NCBI RefSeq assembly: GCF_900060185.1
Contig: NZ_FIZY01000011.1
Coordinates: 62,001 to 126,000 of the forward strand
Reading direction: 5' to 3'
DNA length: 64,000 bases
Source of the DNA: Grimontia marina
Lineage (GTDB): Bacteria; Pseudomonadota; Gammaproteobacteria; Enterobacterales; Vibrionaceae
The notes under the pieces were generated by a model. The model saw only the letters and a program-made list of their open reading frames with translations, was not told where the DNA came from and searched no databases. Made by a program: the position numbers and the translations under genes. Each line of letters begins with the position of its first letter. Positions within the stretch are counted from its first letter, which is position 1. Below are positions 17,944 to 26,405 of this stretch, one piece after another.

Positions 17944-19026
17944 TTAGCTCTGCAGAATCAACAGCGGCAGTGCCAACATCTCATCTCCCTTGGTCGCGAA
18001 GTAGATAATCACGCCAACCAAAGCGGCAACCGTTGAGAAATACCAAACGGTACTGAAGATTTGGCCGTAACGGCTCAACGGCAAAAGATGCGAGTGATGA
18101 CGGTATTTCCATTCGAAAATAATTTCCGCACTGCCAATCAACAGCAGGAAGCCGAGAAGGGCCAATCCGAATGCGTAACTAACATATACGCCCACCACCG
18201 CACCGGCAATACAGGCTATCAAGCCCGCAACGCTGTTCATCGAAAAGCTGATGCTTTTAAGGATGTGTCCGCCATCAAGGGGCAGAATTGGCAACAGGTT
18301 GAACAGGTTTAATAGCGCATTAAAGGTCGCGAGTCCGGCAAAGAACACATTCCCTGTTACCCAGTAAGCCACGAGGGCCGCCAAAGACATAAACAGGCCG
18401 AAGGTTGGCCCCATGATGGAAATCACCACATCCTGCCAGCGCGTATTTATTTTCTCATCCGAAAGCGCCAATCCGCCCATAAACGGGATGAGGTAAATGC
18501 CTTTGGTTTTCATGCCAAAGTACTTCATAGCACGGATGTGGCCGTATTCATGCACCACTAGGCAAGCAATCAACGCCAAAGCGAATTGCCAGGAGAACAA
18601 CCAGGAATAGGCAGCGACACTCGCGCCCGCGAGTACCACTTTGATGACCTTGGCACTCTTGAATAGTTTTAAGCCCAGTGACGCCAGACCAATCAGGCTG
18701 AATTTCTGTTTGGCTTGGGGTTTCACTTCCGGCTGTTGGCGCTCGATGTCTTTTTCGTTGCGCGAGCCAGACTCCACCACTTCGCCATCTACTGCGACTT
18801 TGTAGTCGATGTTGAATGGCTGCCAACTGAGGCTGGAAGATACATCGACGGTAATGATTTGGTCGTTGGCCGTCAGTTGAAAAGTGTGGACTTTCTCGCC
18901 GTCGTTATCAGCGCTAGCGGCGAGTTGAGAAACGAGTTGGTTATCCCAGTAAAGTGCTTGCCAGCCCGCCAGCGATCCTTCAAGACGCAGAGGCTTACCG
19001 AGGCAGGTGATGTTGAATAGTTCCAA
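17944..19026 (-). CDS. Site-2 protease family (M50) membrane metalloprotease
   Basis: This 360-residue protein has a soluble beta-rich N-terminal region (1-100) and a hydrophobic core with the zinc motif HEYGH (His159, Glu160, His163). A later LLPILPLDGGHIL supplies the third ligand Asp. Several membrane segments follow, consistent with an intramembrane-cleaving protease. The N-terminal extension is not a PDZ domain that I can recognise. Its target is unknown and no anti-sigma gene lies next to it. It is expressed leftward as a single gene. Confidence 0.85.
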   Translation of the reverse strand: MELFNITCLGKPLRLEGSLAGWQALYWDNQLVSQLAASADNDGEKVHTFQLTANDQIITVDVSSSLSWQPFNIDYKVAVDGEVVESGSRNEKDIERQQPEVKPQAKQKFSLIGLASLGLKLFKSAKVIKVVLAGASVAAYSWLFSWQFALALIACLVVHEYGHIRAMKYFGMKTKGIYLIPFMGGLALSDEKINTRWQDVVISIMGPTFGLFMSLAALVAYWVTGNVFFAGLATFNALLNLFNLLPILPLDGGHILKSISFSMNSVAGLIACIAGAVVGVYVSYAFGLALLGFLLLIGSAEIIFEWKYRHHSHLLPLSRYGQIFSTVWYFSTVAALVGVIIYFATKGDEMLALPLLILQS

Positions 19027-19087
19027 AGTGTTAGTGCTTCATCAGAAAACGTTGGCGCTAATGTATCAGCATTAGCGCCGGATTTCT

Positions 19088-20098
19088 CTAGGTAGGCTGA
19101 TTGATCAATGAAGGTGTGACAATGATTTTGCGCGGGGCGGAATCGCTTTTCTCCAACTGCTCAATCAAGCGTTTTGCGGCTTGTCGGCCAATTTCTTTGG
19201 CATCTGAATTCACAAACACGATGGGCGGCTCGGTGAGTTCCGCCTCTTGAACGGCATCAAAACCTACGATGGAGATTTCTTTATTGAAGATGGTGTCGTT
19301 CCCGACATTTCTGCCAAGTCGGTGAACGCCCTGCACCGCGCCGACTGCGGTTGACGAATAATGGCAAAGCACCGCGCTGATTTGTGGATGGCTAGCGAGC
19401 AATGCTTCGACCGCTTTTGCGGCGGGTGCCTGGCCGGGTTCACATTCCACCACCCATTCAGGTTTAAACGGCAAACCAAACTGCATTAGCGTGCTGCAAT
19501 AACCTCCCACGCGTTCAGCGCGACAAAGTGAACTGCTTTTCCCGCCGACGTATGCAATGCGACGATGACCTTGTTCAATCAGGTATTCCGTCGCCATTTT
19601 CGCTGCGCTGGCGTTATCCGGCCCGACGTAATCAATCTGGTGGTTGACCGATGCACGGGAGATACACACCAACGGCAAGTTATGGGCTTTGAGCACATCC
19701 ACATCAACCTGCTGGTTTTCATTGGTCGGACAGAAAGCAATGCCGCCGACACCCTGACGCGCCATGGTCAGCATGCACTGTTCAAATTTTTCAGCATCGC
19801 CACTTTGCGCCAGAAACACCATGTAGCCTTGTTTTTCGGTTTCTTCGCAAAGCCCGGCAGCGACTTGCGCGTAATAAGGGTCACTGATGTCTTTCAGGAT
19901 CAGGCCAACAATTTCGCTGCTGTTAGAGCGAAGGTTAGCGGCAGCGCGGTTTCGGACATAGCCAAGTTCAGTCACGGCTTTATTGACCTTCTCAGCCGTA
20001 TCCGGAGAGATACGTCCTTTGTTGCCCAACACCATCGAGACAGTGGTGACTGAGACGCCTGCGTGCTCAGCGACATCCGTGATCGTCACTTTCTTCAA
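19088..20098 (-). CDS. malI: LacI-family repressor MalI
   Basis: This 336-residue LacI/GalR repressor has the N-terminal helix-turn-helix ITDVAEHAGVSVTTVSMVLG and a hinge NRAAANLRS. A periplasmic-binding-protein-like effector domain follows (about 60-330). It is divergent from a malX-malY pair, exactly as in E. coli, where MalI represses itself and malXY. Two palindromes GTAAAACGTTTTAC and a near-identical one lie in the divergent promoter region. The inducer is not known from the sequence. Confidence 0.88.
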   Translation of the reverse strand: MKKVTITDVAEHAGVSVTTVSMVLGNKGRISPDTAEKVNKAVTELGYVRNRAAANLRSNSSEIVGLILKDISDPYYAQVAAGLCEETEKQGYMVFLAQSGDAEKFEQCMLTMARQGVGGIAFCPTNENQQVDVDVLKAHNLPLVCISRASVNHQIDYVGPDNASAAKMATEYLIEQGHRRIAYVGGKSSSLCRAERVGGYCSTLMQFGLPFKPEWVVECEPGQAPAAKAVEALLASHPQISAVLCHYSSTAVGAVQGVHRLGRNVGNDTIFNKEISIVGFDAVQEAELTEPPIVFVNSDAKEIGRQAAKRLIEQLEKSDSAPRKIIVTPSLINQPT

Positions 20099-20196
20099 GT
20101 GAATTCCTTATTTGATATTTAATAACCAGACGACGTGAAAATGCAGGATTCAGCGTGCATCCTCATGTCGTTTGAATATGGGTTAGCGTGACATTA

Positions 20197-20210
20197 GTAA
20201 AACGTTTTAC
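20197..20210. promoter_or_regulatory. MalI operator 1
   Basis: GTAAAACGTTTTAC is a perfect 14-base palindrome 99 bases upstream of malI. It resembles the known E. coli MalI operator core AAAACGTTTT. Confidence 0.8.
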
Positions 20211-20295
20211 CCAGAAAGGATACTGCCAAATTCCCATTATTTAAACCTGATCAAATTTGTGGATTAAGCATCGATGCGCAGATCACAAATGTTTT

Positions 20296-20311
20296 GATAA
20301 AACGTTTTACC
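20296..20311. promoter_or_regulatory. MalI operator 2
   Basis: The core TAAAACGTTTTA is a perfect 12-base palindrome about 125 bases upstream of malX and 99 bases from operator 1 in the shared divergent promoter region. The spacing would allow looping, which is inference. Confidence 0.78.
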
Positions 20312-20434
20312 AAAATTTTGTTTCCCTAATATGAGCGGAGAAAACACATAGTCCCGTGTGTGGGGCAGACAACCGATTCATGCTTTGGTTGAGGACTCCA
20401 CACCAGTCATATGCTCATAATTCGGAGAGTTGTC

Positions 20435-22015
20435 ATGACGAAGAAAGCCACCAAAACCACCATGTGGGAATTCCTCCAAAGTCTTGGTAAAACCTTTATG
20501 TTGCCTGTCGCGCTGTTGGCGTTCTCAGGTATTTTGCTCGGTGTAGGTAGCTCGCTATCGAGTAATGCCATCCGCGAAGCGATTCCTTTCTTAGATAACA
20601 CCCTGCTTCAATACCTGTTTATGTGGATGACCAAGATTGGCTTGGTGGCATTCATCTATCTGCCAGTGATGTTCGCGATTGCGATTCCGCTGGGTCTGGC
20701 ACGAGAAGAAAAAGGCGTCGCAGCCTTTGCGGGTTTCGTGGGTTATGCCGCGTTTAACCTGGCGATAAACTTCTTCCTGACCGTGAACGGCGTGCTGGGT
20801 GACGAACTGGAACGCAAAGCCTACGGCGTGAAGAGCATTATCGGCATTGAATCTATCGACACCGGTATTCTGGGTGCTGTGATGGTAGGTATCATCGTCG
20901 CCAAACTGCACCAGCGTTTCTACACCTTCAAGATGCCGGATGCACTGGCGTTCTTCGGTGGCGCACGTTTTGTTCCAATCATTTCAGCAATCACGCTGGG
21001 TGTTGTGGGTGTACTGATCCCATTCGTATGGCCTTACTTTGCTGCAGGCATCAACGGTATCGGTAACCTGATTGCAGGTGCTGGCGCGTTCGGTCCGTTC
21101 CTGTTTGGTACTGGTGAGCGTCTGCTGCTGCCCGTTGGTCTTCACCACATTCTGGTTGCACTGATCCGCTTTACTGAAGCGGGTGGCACCATGGAAGTGT
21201 GTGGTCAGACAGTCTCTGGCGCACTGAACATTTTCTACTCTGAACTGGCGTGTGCAGACACCAACGGCTTCAGCCCAGAAGTGACCGCATTCCTGTCTCA
21301 AGGCAAGATGCCAGCATTCCTAGGTGGTCTGCCAGGTGCAGCACTGGCGATGTACCACTGTGCGAAACCTGAAAACAGCAGCAAGATTAAAGCGCTTCTG
21401 ATTTCTGGTTTGGTGGCGTGTGTGGTTGGCGGTATCACAGAGCCTCTGGAATTCCTGTTCCTGTTCGTGGCACCGGCTCTGTACTTCATCCACGCTATCC
21501 TGACTGGCCTTGGCTTCATGGTTATGGGTCTGCTGGATGTGACTATCGGTAACACTGATGGCAACATCATCGACTTCCTGGTGTTCGGTGTTCTGCAAGG
21601 CACAGCAACCAAGTGGTATCTGGTTCCAATGGTGGCAGGCGCATGGTTTGCGGTTTACTACACCGTGTTCAAGTTCGCGATTACCAAGTTCAACCTGAAA
21701 ACCCCGGGCCGTGAAGTGGATACTGCAGAAGTAGACTCAGAGCTGGAAGCTGCGTTCATCAACGAATCTGGTAAAGGTGCAGCGATTCTGGCAGCGCTGG
21801 GCGGTAAAGAGAACATGACCGCGCTGGACAACTGTATTACCCGCCTGCGTTTGTCTGTCGACAACATGGAATTGGTAGATGCTGACAAGCTGAAATCATA
21901 CGGTGCGCTGGGTGTGGTTAAGTTGGACACTCACAACCTGCAAGTCGTGATTGGTACTCAGGTTCATCTGGTGAAAAATGAAATGCAGGCACTGATGACC
22001 GCAACAGCAAGCTGA
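20435..22015 (+). CDS. malX: PTS maltose/glucose-type EIICB component MalX
   Basis: This 526-residue protein has a membrane EIIC domain (about 10-430) with the family motifs GTGERLLLPVGLHH and GGITEPLEFLFLF. A C-terminal EIIB domain carries the phospho-acceptor motif LDNCITRLRL (Cys about 467). It imports and phosphorylates a glucoside. The ATG at 20435 is preceded by GGAGAG; an earlier ATG at 20411 is unlikely. It lies divergent from malI with two MalI operators between. No EIIA is encoded here, so a general glucose EIIA is presumably used. Confidence 0.9.
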   Translation: MTKKATKTTMWEFLQSLGKTFMLPVALLAFSGILLGVGSSLSSNAIREAIPFLDNTLLQYLFMWMTKIGLVAFIYLPVMFAIAIPLGLAREEKGVAAFAGFVGYAAFNLAINFFLTVNGVLGDELERKAYGVKSIIGIESIDTGILGAVMVGIIVAKLHQRFYTFKMPDALAFFGGARFVPIISAITLGVVGVLIPFVWPYFAAGINGIGNLIAGAGAFGPFLFGTGERLLLPVGLHHILVALIRFTEAGGTMEVCGQTVSGALNIFYSELACADTNGFSPEVTAFLSQGKMPAFLGGLPGAALAMYHCAKPENSSKIKALLISGLVACVVGGITEPLEFLFLFVAPALYFIHAILTGLGFMVMGLLDVTIGNTDGNIIDFLVFGVLQGTATKWYLVPMVAGAWFAVYYTVFKFAITKFNLKTPGREVDTAEVDSELEAAFINESGKGAAILAALGGKENMTALDNCITRLRLSVDNMELVDADKLKSYGALGVVKLDTHNLQVVIGTQVHLVKNEMQALMTATAS

Positions 22016-22031
22016 TAACTTGTTCCCCCTA

Positions 22032-22060
22032 AACCCCCGCAACACAATAAGTCGGGGGTT
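22032..22060 (+). terminator. Hairpin between malX and malY
   Basis: AACCCCCG pairs with CGGGGGTT across 13 bases, followed by TTTTCC. It could terminate or attenuate transcription before malY. Confidence 0.6.
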
Positions 22061-22090
22061 TTCCTGTTTGTGTACAACAAGAAGGCACAC

Positions 22091-23254
22091 ATGACATTTA
22101 ATTTTGATATCCCAATTGACCGCATGGGCACCTACTGCACTCAATGGGACTATGTGCAGGACAGATTCGGCAAAGCAGGGCTGCTGCCATTCACGATTTC
22201 AGACATGGACTTCGCAGCGCCAGCACCTGTGATGGAAGCCTTGAAAGCGCGCTTGGAACATCCTGTTTTGGGCTATTCGCGCTGGAATCACGATGACTTT
22301 AAAGGCGCGATTGAAAGCTGGTATCAACGCCGCTTCGATGTGCAAATCGACAAAGACACCATCGTTTACGGCCCCTCGGTGATTTACATCATCGCCAAGC
22401 TGATTGAAAAGTGGAGCCACGCGGGTGATGGCGTAGTCTTTCAAACGCCAGCTTACGATGCGTTCGACAAGTTGGTGGAAGGGGGAGGGCGTCGCTGTGT
22501 GCGAAACCCCCTCATCAAAACAGAATCCGGCTGGGAAATAGACTGGGACTTGCTGGAAGCGCAATTGGCAGAAGCTGACACCACGATTTTCCTGCTGTGC
22601 AGCCCACACAATCCAACCGGTCGTGTTTGGCAAAAAGAGGAGCTACAGCGCATCGCAGCGCTTTGCGATGAGCATGATGTGGCGCTGATCTCCGATGAAA
22701 TCCATATGGATGTCGCCTTCAAAGCGCATACCCCTTGGACGGGCTTTGGCATGACGCAGCGTTGGGCGCTGGTGACCTCAGCTTCCAAGTCTTTCAACAT
22801 TCCGGCATTGAACGGCGCTTATGCGTTCATTCCAGAAGACAAAGCGCGCAATGATTACCTGTTCAAACTGAAAGAAGTGGATGGACTGTCATCGCCTTCT
22901 ATTCTCGGTGTGATAGGCATGATGACCGCCTACAACCATGGTGAAGCATGGCTAAACGCATTGAATGCTTATGTGCGTGAAAGCCACGAGCTTGTGCGTG
23001 ACACACTCAGCGTGTTCCCAGAACTCAACTATGTGGTGCCTGATGCGACGTATTTGGCGTGGATTGATTTGTCGCCTCTAAACCCTGATATGCAGAAGCT
23101 AAAGAGCGATCTCATTGAACACTTCAATGTCGCCATTATGGATGGCAGTGTATATGGGGAGTCAGGCAAAGGGTATGTCCGCCTGAATCTGGGCTGTCCG
23201 TGCTCGAAAGTGGAAGCGGGATTAAAGGCGTTGGTTGGGGCGATAAAGCGATAA
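22091..23254 (+). CDS. malY: MalY/PatB-type PLP C-S lyase
   Basis: This 387-residue fold-type I aminotransferase-like enzyme has the PLP-binding lysine in TSASKSFNIPALNGAY, with SPHNPTGRVW and ISDEIHMDV upstream. E. coli MalY is a cystathionine beta-lyase that also antagonises maltose-regulon activation. AAGAAGG precedes the ATG at 22091. It forms the malI/malXY locus with its neighbours. An internal hairpin after malX suggests lower or conditional expression. Confidence 0.88.
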   Translation: MTFNFDIPIDRMGTYCTQWDYVQDRFGKAGLLPFTISDMDFAAPAPVMEALKARLEHPVLGYSRWNHDDFKGAIESWYQRRFDVQIDKDTIVYGPSVIYIIAKLIEKWSHAGDGVVFQTPAYDAFDKLVEGGGRRCVRNPLIKTESGWEIDWDLLEAQLAEADTTIFLLCSPHNPTGRVWQKEELQRIAALCDEHDVALISDEIHMDVAFKAHTPWTGFGMTQRWALVTSASKSFNIPALNGAYAFIPEDKARNDYLFKLKEVDGLSSPSILGVIGMMTAYNHGEAWLNALNAYVRESHELVRDTLSVFPELNYVVPDATYLAWIDLSPLNPDMQKLKSDLIEHFNVAIMDGSVYGESGKGYVRLNLGCPCSKVEAGLKALVGAIKR

Positions 23255-23293
23255 CGCTAAACCGAACTCAAATCTAAAATAGTTTTCGGAATG

Positions 23294-23315
23294 GCTCACT
23301 TCGGTGAGCTTTTCT
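23294..23315 (+). terminator. Terminator after malY
   Basis: GCTCAC-TTCG-GTGAGC has a stable UUCG tetraloop and is followed by TTTTCTTATT. Confidence 0.82.
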
Positions 23316-23395
23316 TATTAAATCGACGCGTAAGGGGTTGGAACATAGCTATATTCATTTCTACAAAAGGAAATCAACAACACGGATGTACGACG

Positions 23396-23863
23396 ATGAA
23401 GAAAATTACCTTTGGGTTGTTCCTGGGAACCATACTTGTTGGTTGCTCAGGCCCTAAGTACACTGCAACGCCTATCAGTGAATCCAATCAAAGCGCGGAA
23501 GTTACGATCGTAGAACATCCACCTACACGCAGTGTGTTTCTCGACAACATGCTTAGGTGGTGTATGGATGAAGGCAAAAAATGCAAAGTGGTGAAGCCCA
23601 ATACGACGCCTGACCCAAGTGAACTGACTCTGACTTATATCTCCCGCTGGAGTTGGGATATTCGAACCTTTGTTGCTGATGCGAAAATCAAAGCTTACAG
23701 GAATGATGCCCAAGTGGGAGAAGTAGAATTTAAAGCGCCAAACCATCTCAAATTATCGAAATATGGTGATGACAATAAACGTATTCGGGCCATGATGGAT
23801 ATATTATTCGGGCGAATAACCGTTTCTGAGGCACAACAGAAATTGAGCTCTGGAGAGTACTAA
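23396..23863 (+). CDS. Small lipoprotein, possibly Sbal_3080 family
   Basis: This 155-residue protein has a signal peptide MKKITFGLFLGTILVGCSGP with lipobox LVG-Cys. The mature part has DNMLRWCMDEGKKCK, a likely disulfide pair, and LTYISRWSWDIRTFVADAKI followed by a charged helix. It resembles the widespread small gammaproteobacterial lipoproteins labelled Sbal_3080 family, recalled from memory and not searched. The function is unknown. It is followed immediately by a terminator, so it is a single-gene unit. Confidence 0.75.
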   Translation: MKKITFGLFLGTILVGCSGPKYTATPISESNQSAEVTIVEHPPTRSVFLDNMLRWCMDEGKKCKVVKPNTTPDPSELTLTYISRWSWDIRTFVADAKIKAYRNDAQVGEVEFKAPNHLKLSKYGDDNKRIRAMMDILFGRITVSEAQQKLSSGEY

Positions 23864-23869
23864 AAACAG

Positions 23870-23889
23870 CCCGCTGTTGCGGGTTTTTT
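23870..23889 (+). terminator. Terminator after the small lipoprotein gene
   Basis: CCCGC-TGTT-GCGGG followed by six T residues, seven bases after the stop codon. Confidence 0.8.
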
Positions 23890-23951
23890 CTCGCCTGCAG
23901 ACTTTTGGCGACTGATGCTTATCGCACTCTTCTAGTAGAAAATCATTATGT

Positions 23952-23997
23952 GCTATCAACAGCGAGACACTTGGTTAAGATATTTCATGCATATAGT
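23952..23997 (+). promoter_or_regulatory. Upstream element shared by both GTPase genes, copy 1
   Basis: GCTATCAACAGCGAGACA, then TATAGT 22 bases further, lies 47 bases before the first GTPase gene. The same arrangement (17 of 18 bases) lies before the second GTPase gene. The TATAGT looks like a -10 element; the upstream block may be an activator site. Confidence 0.55.
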
Positions 23998-24044
23998 GAT
24001 GATTGGTTCCGTTGTGAATCTGATTAAAGAGGAGAACCACTATC

Positions 24045-25073
24045 ATGCAGGGAAATCATTTCGTTGATACGCAGCTATTCAAAAAGCTCACTGCTTTACA
24101 AGATGAAAGAAAGGCTTCATCGACTCCCCAATATACTTTCTTTGACCGCCTACGCAGTCAGATTGAAGACAGCACTGATATGGAGTATGGCTACAAAGCG
24201 AGATTAAAGCGCCGCCTTCAAGTACTTTCTAATGAATCATTGAACGTTCTAGTGCTGGGTTCGCCGGGTGCTGGCAAATCTGCCTTGCTGTCAGCGCTGT
24301 TTGGGGAGAAAGATTGGTCGCGTTCAACCTACAACATTCAGCGCACAGAACTCAATCGAGTGACGCTTTGGGAGGCCAACCTTCCAGACTATAGCCCAGA
24401 ATCTACCCCTTTGATTCAGGAGTTATCTGCACTTTTGTCTGAAACCGATGAAAACAACACCCCACTGGTCGACCTGGTCATGGTGGTGCTTGATGCTTCC
24501 TCAAACAACATCGACGATTGCTACCTCGATATCTGCCGCAGGATCATTCCTATGATGGGCAGTAACGCTGATGGGCGTCTGATGGTAGTTTTCAACAAGT
24601 GCGACAAAGTTGCCCATGCTATTAGAGGGGAATACGTAAAAGATGTGATGCCGATGGATGCTGAGATCTGGTTAGATTGCACAGCAGCAGCGCTCCGGTA
24701 TCGGTTGATTGATAATGCCAGTGTTCAGATCCGGCCATTAGCCTTCAGCGCGGAAGCGGGTGAATCTCCAACTGCTCGTCCATACAACCTGCTTAAACTC
24801 TTGGCTCGTACCATGGAAACCCTTCCGGAAGATAAGTCTCTTACATTGTTTAATCATGTTTTAAGCCGAGATGATGATCATTGGCGTGAGCATGATAACA
24901 ACTTGATTTACCTGCAACTAATAGAAAACGCGTGTTTTGACGCCATTCATGTTGGCGCACATGAGGGTGATCGCTTTGGTGGTCAGTTAGGCGTGTTTTT
25001 AGGGCGTCATGGACGCGCGCTCGGAAACATGGTTTCAGATGAAATCCGCAGCCAACTGGGTATTTCTATCTAA
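24045..25073 (+). CDS. GTPase-like protein A of a tandem pair
   Basis: This 342-residue P-loop protein has G1 GSPGAGKS (72-79) and G4 NKCD (184-187). The expected G3 DxxG is not visible; the aligned region reads WEANLPDYSPES. The C-terminus has a Gly-rich block RFGGQLGVFLGRHGRALG (about 306-323), a GxxxG pattern that could pack against membrane or a partner. It is paralogous to the next gene: the same order of motifs and the same C-terminal block. I cannot assign a family beyond the Ras-like/Era-like GTPase superfamily. The degraded G3 suggests altered or absent hydrolysis. Confidence 0.75.
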   Translation: MQGNHFVDTQLFKKLTALQDERKASSTPQYTFFDRLRSQIEDSTDMEYGYKARLKRRLQVLSNESLNVLVLGSPGAGKSALLSALFGEKDWSRSTYNIQRTELNRVTLWEANLPDYSPESTPLIQELSALLSETDENNTPLVDLVMVVLDASSNNIDDCYLDICRRIIPMMGSNADGRLMVVFNKCDKVAHAIRGEYVKDVMPMDAEIWLDCTAAALRYRLIDNASVQIRPLAFSAEAGESPTARPYNLLKLLARTMETLPEDKSLTLFNHVLSRDDDHWREHDNNLIYLQLIENACFDAIHVGAHEGDRFGGQLGVFLGRHGRALGNMVSDEIRSQLGISI

Positions 25074-25074
25074 A

Positions 25075-25120
25075 TATACCCAAACAACCTGAATACAAAC
25101 ATCTTCAGGTTGCTTGGGTA
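25075..25120. repeat. Short palindrome of element family 2 after GTPase A
   Basis: TACCCAAACAACCTGAA and TTCAGGTTGCTTGGGTA are joined by a short spacer, 16 of 17 positions pairing. It is an end-to-end version of the family 2 termini with no interior, sitting one base after the stop codon. Confidence 0.7.
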
Positions 25121-25127
25121 GACATAA

Positions 25128-25153
25128 AAGGGCTCAAAACTCGGTGAGCCCTT
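25128..25153 (+). terminator. Possible terminator hairpin after GTPase A
   Basis: AAGGGCTC and GAGCCCTT form an eight-base stem with a ten-base loop. The T tail is poor, so termination strength is uncertain. Confidence 0.45.
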
Positions 25154-25216
25154 AACTTCCCAAGTTTCATCAGCTTTAAACCGCACATCATTCTTTAAGT
25201 AAACAAATTGTTAATT

Positions 25217-25261
25217 GCTATCAAGAGCGAGACAAATTGCTACTTGTGCATTGCTTATAGT
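25217..25261 (+). promoter_or_regulatory. Upstream element shared by both GTPase genes, copy 2
   Basis: GCTATCAAGAGCGAGACA, then TATAGT 21 bases further, repeats the block found before GTPase A. It lies about 95 bases before GTPase B, further away because a small palindrome intervenes. Confidence 0.55.
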
Positions 25262-25281
25262 TGCAGATGAAAAGTTGGTTA

Positions 25282-25330
25282 TATGCCCAAGCTGACAGGA
25301 AGTTGTTGGCGTGCAAAGCACTTGGGTATA
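25282..25330. repeat. Variant short palindrome between the shared element and GTPase B
   Basis: TATGCCCAAG and CTTGGGTATA bracket a 49-base segment. The ends resemble family 2 termini but the rest differs. It has probably been inserted into the GTPase B leader. Confidence 0.45.
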
Positions 25331-25355
25331 GTAAGTATTTACCGAGGACATGCCC

Positions 25356-26321
25356 ATGGAAAACAGCAAGTCATTTTCTCAACAATTGGCCTGGGATATC
25401 AGCCACTCCTCACTGGTGGACGAGTTTAAAAAGTCCACATTGCAACTGCATCTGCATGAGCTTGAAGATCAACCGCTGAATATCATGGTTGTTGGTCCAA
25501 AAGGTGTGGGTAAAACCTCTACCATAAAGGCTGTGTTTGGTAATTGCCTGAACGAAGAGTTTAATGCTGTGTCTGGTATTACCCGTTTCCAAAACGGTCA
25601 TTTGGTTGTCTGGGATTACCCCGGCCACAATGGTGATGAGCAGCATGACAAAATGCTGGACATGCAGATTGGTGCGACCCTGAGCGAAAGTGATAGCGAT
25701 GGTAATCCACTCATCGATATGGCGGTTGTGGTGCTGGATCCAGCAGAGCAAAACCTGAACCAGGGCTATCGGCTGATTTGTGATGTGATTGCACCGGCGT
25801 TAGGCAGGAATTTTGATAACCGCCTGGTGGTGGGGTTGAACAAAGCGGATATTGCCAGCCATAGCTACGGGTGGGATTTTCTTAACGACTCACCGTCCAA
25901 TGAAGTGGAGATTTGGCCGGAAAGCACAGCCGCATTGATTCGACATTGCATGTTGGATGAGTCGGGCCTTGAGATTGCGCCAGTTTGCTATGCCGCCGAC
26001 TTCGAGCGCACCAATGGTGAAGGTCGTCGGCCGTTCAACACCATCAAGCTGCTCAACCAACTTGTGGCGAAACTGCCAGCAGCAAAACAGATCACTCTGA
26101 TAGATACACCGCTGAATCAGCAATCACAGGCTTGGTTTGATAGTGATGACCGCATGAATTACGTGGTGGAAGTGGAAAATTCGCTGTTTGACTCTATTTA
26201 TCAGGGTTCACGAGGTGGTTCACGATTTGGTGGACTACTCGGCGCATACATGGGTAAGCAAGGGCGTGAAATTGGTTACCTGATTCGCCGTAATCTGCAT
26301 AACCGTTTGAACCTCGCCTGA
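25356..26321 (+). CDS. GTPase-like protein B of a tandem pair
   Basis: This 321-residue P-loop GTPase has G1 GPKGVGKT (47-54), G3 DYPG (87-90) and G4 NKAD (162-165), so unlike protein A the catalytic set looks complete. It ends with a Gly-rich block RFGGLLGAYMGKQGREIGYL that matches that of protein A. GAGGAC nine bases before the ATG at 25356 decides the start. It is the paralogous partner of protein A with the same upstream element. No partner domain identifies a pathway; a membrane-associated or stress role is possible but unproven. Confidence 0.78.
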   Translation: MENSKSFSQQLAWDISHSSLVDEFKKSTLQLHLHELEDQPLNIMVVGPKGVGKTSTIKAVFGNCLNEEFNAVSGITRFQNGHLVVWDYPGHNGDEQHDKMLDMQIGATLSESDSDGNPLIDMAVVVLDPAEQNLNQGYRLICDVIAPALGRNFDNRLVVGLNKADIASHSYGWDFLNDSPSNEVEIWPESTAALIRHCMLDESGLEIAPVCYAADFERTNGEGRRPFNTIKLLNQLVAKLPAAKQITLIDTPLNQQSQAWFDSDDRMNYVVEVENSLFDSIYQGSRGGSRFGGLLGAYMGKQGREIGYLIRRNLHNRLNLA

Positions 26322-26340
26322 CCTTCGGCGTTTCAAAAAA

Positions 26341-26370
26341 GAAAGGCGCTAACTTAGCGCCTTTCTTTTG
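26341..26370. terminator. Bidirectional terminator between GTPase B and the K+ channel gene
   Basis: GAAAGGCGCTAA and TTAGCGCCTTTC form a 12-base perfect stem flanked by A runs and TTTT, serving both convergent genes. Confidence 0.85.
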
Positions 26371-26405
26371 TCTCCTATTCAGCGCTGACTATGAGTGAGT
26401 TTGAC

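Noticed and set aside
20211-20295. A possible CRP site between the MalI operators
   Set aside because: Only one half-site (TCACA) is present; the partner half does not match at the required spacing.
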